NCBI GenBank assembly: GCA_945281075.1
Contig: CALYQE010000106.1
Span: 1-6,688 of the forward strand
DNA: 6,688 bases
DNA from: an uncultured Lactobacillus sp.
GTDB lineage: Bacteria > Bacillota > Bacilli > Lactobacillales > Lactobacillaceae
Direction: 5' to 3'
Shown: positions 4,817-6,688 of the stretch, piece after piece
How positions within the stretch are numbered: position 1 is the stretch's first letter
Layout of the letters: every line of letters starts with the position of its first letter
The notes under the pieces: model-generated
Seen by the model: the letters and a program-made list of their open reading frames with translations, nothing else
Told to the model about the DNA's origin: nothing
The model's database searches: none
Program-made: the position numbers and the translations under genes

Positions 4817-5713
4817 TTAATGCACATATAATAGCAGATTTTTCTGAACAAATTTGATAAATGTCTTTACTATCTGCCTATTATTTTTCTTATTGATAAC
4901 CGCACCATAAGTAACGATAGGACTGTTTTTAATTGGAACATGTGTCAATTGCTCATCTGATTTTGTATAAATAAATTTCAAGCCTATAGTAATGCCTTGT
5001 AAGGCATTGACTAAAATGAGTGTGCCGGATAAGTCATTGGTATATGTAATTTTTAAGTTTTTATTTGCTTTAATAATCTGATTTTGTTGGTCAATCATTT
5101 CAATGCCAGCTAGATCATTATCAACAAAAATCATATTTTGACCAGAAAAGGCACTTAGAACCAGCTCTTTTTCATTTGCCAGAGAATTATTATTAGGAAT
5201 GATTGCAAAAAATTGATCCTCAACTAAGGGATAAAACGTGACGTTCTTTAAATCGGACGCATCACCCTTACTGGTTAAAAACAGGTCAATGTCCTCATTT
5301 TCCAAATATCGTTTCAACTTGTTGTGATCCAGAATTGTTACATTAAATTTAGTTTTTGGATACATCAGACTAAACTTTTTAATCCACACTGGAATTACTT
5401 TTAGATGGTAAGGGGTAACAGAACAACCAATATTGATAATATTTGCCTCTTCCTTTTCGTTATCTCTTATACTCTGAATAGCTGAATAATATTTATTAAT
5501 TAATGGTTTGATTTGATTATAAAAAATTAAACCATTTTTGGTTGGAATGACATGCCTTTTGTTACGAATAAACAGCTGTTGCCCAACCTCATCTTCGATT
5601 GATTTAATAATGTAGCTGACGCTTGGCTGCGTTAGGTTTAAATTCTGTGCTGTCCGAGTAAAATTTTGCGTTTCAACTAAATTGACAAAGATCCTTAGTT
5701 TACTTATATCCAT
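4817..5713 (-). CDS. LysR-family transcriptional regulator (copy 2)
   Basis: A 298-residue LTTR. The N-terminal winged helix-turn-helix is clear: NLVETQNFTRTAQNLNLTQP (11-30), then SVSYIIKSIEDEVGQQLFIR. The effector domain runs from about residue 90, with NIINIGCS, the PVWIKKFSLMYPKTKF helix, the GQNMIFVDND stretch near 191-200 and LQGITIGL near 238-245. It aligns without gaps to the LysR protein encoded at 100-981, with about 124 identical residues in 292 by hand count, strongest in the DNA-binding part and in the last helix (FIKF-x-QKN). It has a short extra tail, LLLYVH. An AAGGA-type ribosome binding site lies about 9 nt before the ATG at 5713. It is divergent from the SDR gene, which with the following flavoprotein gene is its likely target. 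The effector is unknown. Confidence 0.93.
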   Translation of the reverse strand: MDISKLRIFVNLVETQNFTRTAQNLNLTQPSVSYIIKSIEDEVGQQLFIRNKRHVIPTKNGLIFYNQIKPLINKYYSAIQSIRDNEKEEANIINIGCSVTPYHLKVIPVWIKKFSLMYPKTKFNVTILDHNKLKRYLENEDIDLFLTSKGDASDLKNVTFYPLVEDQFFAIIPNNNSLANEKELVLSAFSGQNMIFVDNDLAGIEMIDQQNQIIKANKNLKITYTNDLSGTLILVNALQGITIGLKFIYTKSDEQLTHVPIKNSPIVTYGAVINKKNNRQIVKTFIKFVQKNLLLYVH

Positions 5714-5742
5714 TATTATTTTTCCTTATTAAATATAAAAGA

Positions 5743-5765
5743 CTTCTATTTCTATTATAGAGAAG
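5743..5765. promoter_or_regulatory. Nested dyad, candidate LysR operator
   Basis: Outer arms CTTCT (5743-5747) and AGAAG (5761-5765) enclose TCTATTATAGA (5751-5761), itself a perfect dyad around T5756. It sits where the SDR promoter's -35 should be and contains the -10 of the opposing LysR promoter. That suits an LTTR that represses itself and activates the divergent operon. It differs from the ATAAG-N5-CTTAT site of the first LysR gene. Confidence 0.4.
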
Positions 5766-5782
5766 CATCATTTATAATTCAT
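5754..5782 (-). promoter_or_regulatory. Promoter of LysR copy 2
   Basis: On the minus strand a perfect TATAAT (5754-5759) is preceded at 17 bp by ATGAAT (5777-5782, 3 of 6 to TTGACA). It overlaps the SDR-gene promoter. Confidence 0.45.
5773..5778 (+). promoter_or_regulatory. -10 box of the SDR operon, weak -35
   Basis: A consensus TATAAT at 5773-5778 lies about 48 bp before the SDR ATG. At 17 bp upstream there is only TTCTAT (5750-5755), a poor -35 lying within the dyad at 5743-5765. A good -10 with a poor -35 under an operator is typical of activator-dependent promoters. Confidence 0.45.
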
Positions 5783-5826
5783 TTGTAAAAAACTGGATAT
5801 ATAAATTTTTAAAGAAAGGAAAACAT

Positions 5827-6612
5827 ATGGATTTCGGTTTAAAAAATAAAGTAGTTTTAATTACCGGGTCAACTGGCGGGGTTGGACAGGCTTTAGTAAG
5901 AGAATTCGCCAAAGAAGGAGCAAAATTGTCAATTTCTTCAACTAGTCAAGAAAAATTAGATAAATTTGTGCCAACTTTGGATATTGCTGAAGATCATCTG
6001 CTAACTTCAATTGTTGATGTAACCAAAGAAGGACAAGTAAAAGACTTGATTGCAAAAACGGTTAAGCATTATGGTAGTTTAGATGTTCTCGTCCCTAATG
6101 CAGGCGATGAAGGCAAAGCATTGCCTATACAGGAGCAAACTTATGAAAACTTTGAGCATACATTTGCAGTAAATGTTTTTGGAGTTATGTACTGCATGAA
6201 ATACGTTGCCGTGCAGATGATTAAGCAAAATCACGGGCACATCGTCGTTATTGCTTCAGATGGGTCAATGGTTGGCTCACCATCAATGTCTCATTATTGC
6301 TCGTCAAAACATGCAACACTCGGCTTGGTAAAAAGCGTCGCCATGGAATTGGGGCCCCACGGAATCAATGTCAACGCTGTATCTCCCGGAGCCATTGATA
6401 CTGACATGATGAAACGAATTGAAAAAATGGCGCTTCCAAATCTATCCCATGAAGAAGCTCAAAAAAAATATGCAGCCGGCTATTTAGACAATCGCTACGC
6501 CACTCCAACCGAAGTTGCTGATGTAGCAGTATTTTTAGCTTCAGAGCAAGCCAACCATATTAATGGTGGCGCAATTCGAATGGATAACGGCATGGAGAGT
6601 ACCAGCAGATAA
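5827..6612 (+). CDS. SDR-family NAD(P)-dependent oxidoreductase
   Basis: A 261-residue classical short-chain dehydrogenase/reductase of normal length. The cofactor-binding TGSTGGVG lies at residues 13-20, an acidic residue pair site VDV at 63-65, NAG at 91-93, Asn116 in FAVNVFG, and the catalytic Ser144, Tyr157 and Lys161 (ASDGSMVG and HYCSSKHA), with the usual 13-residue Ser-Tyr spacing. VSPGAIDTDM (185-194) follows. The usual NNAG is PNAG here, with Pro90 in place of the first Asn. No Asp is visible at the end of the second strand (LSISSTS), which leans towards NADP(H) over NAD(H). It interconverts an alcohol and a ketone; the substrate is unknown and the closest family type is 3-oxoacyl-ACP reductase/glucose-dehydrogenase-like. 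AAAGGA precedes the ATG. It is first in an operon with the next gene (23-bp gap) and divergent from a LysR regulator. Confidence 0.92.
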   Translation: MDFGLKNKVVLITGSTGGVGQALVREFAKEGAKLSISSTSQEKLDKFVPTLDIAEDHLLTSIVDVTKEGQVKDLIAKTVKHYGSLDVLVPNAGDEGKALPIQEQTYENFEHTFAVNVFGVMYCMKYVAVQMIKQNHGHIVVIASDGSMVGSPSMSHYCSSKHATLGLVKSVAMELGPHGINVNAVSPGAIDTDMMKRIEKMALPNLSHEEAQKKYAAGYLDNRYATPTEVADVAVFLASEQANHINGGAIRMDNGMESTSR

Positions 6613-6635
6613 ATAAATGTTAGGAGGTAATCGTT

Positions 6636-6688
6636 ATGACACAATATAGTGCTGAAGCAAAAGGATTTCACGGCGTAATTAAAGCTGT
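6636..6688 (+). CDS. Start of a further operon gene, possible FMN-binding flavoprotein (partial)
   Basis: The gene runs off the right edge after 17 full codons: MTQYSAEAKGFHGVIKA. A near-perfect AGGAGG (6622-6627) lies 8 nt before the ATG, and the gap to the SDR stop is 23 bp, so it is co-transcribed with the SDR gene. The pattern A-x-G-x-x-G-x-I-x-A resembles the start of FMN_bind domains that lead many fumarate-reductase-like flavoproteins in lactobacilli. No signal peptide is seen, so it is probably cytoplasmic. That the gene exists is well supported; the family call is tentative. Confidence 0.5.
   Translation, partial: MTQYSAEAKGFHGVIKA

Noticed and set aside
1..6688. CRISPR arrays, tRNA, rRNA, toxin-antitoxin or phage-defence genes
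   Set aside because: No regularly spaced repeats, cloverleaf-like sequences or small paired frames with ribosome binding sites were seen on reading both strands.

Overview
The window looks like low-GC Firmicutes chromosome, most likely a Lactobacillaceae species (Lactobacillus in the narrow sense). The evidence is AT-rich spacers, strong AGGAGG-type ribosome binding sites, and a protein set typical of that group: LysR and TetR regulators, a FabK/nitronate monooxygenase-like flavoenzyme, a short-chain dehydrogenase, and relics of an IS3-family element and a GH29 fucosidase. The genus is inferred from the look of the proteins, not from a search.

Layout. At the left edge (1-99) there is no gene, but there is an extended dyad at 24-47. 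A LysR regulator (100-981, minus) is divergent from a small stand-alone PAS-domain protein (1101-1643, plus). Their shared 119-bp spacer holds a textbook T-N11-A LysR box, two CTTATAAG palindromes 42 bp apart, and a dyad overlapping a good sigma-A promoter. From about 1670 to 2350 lies a wrecked IS3-family insertion sequence read on the minus strand, with a strong 40-nt hairpin covering the former orfA ribosome binding site. Next comes a FabK/nitronate monooxygenase-like enzyme (2410-3375, minus), divergent from a TetR-type regulator (3472-4044, plus) with overlapping promoters between them. About 4102-4738 (minus) is a decayed alpha-L-fucosidase with several frameshifts and nonsense codons. 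A second LysR regulator (4817-5713, minus) is divergent from an SDR oxidoreductase (5827-6612, plus). The SDR is followed 23 bp later by the start of another gene (6636 to the edge) that may be an FMN-binding flavoprotein.

How it may work. The two LysR proteins are paralogues: they align without gaps over about 292 residues at roughly 42% identity, counted by eye. Each faces a different target gene, which suggests a duplicated 'LysR plus divergent target' module. One copy faces a PAS sensor-like protein and the other a redox operon (SDR plus a probable flavoprotein). A reasonable hypothesis is a small redox or electron-acceptor metabolism locus under ligand-responsive control, but the substrate cannot be read from the sequence. 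The two relics between the modules show that the region has taken in and lost DNA.

Limits: no database search was possible. Promoters and operators are pattern calls, and the ends of the relics are approximate.
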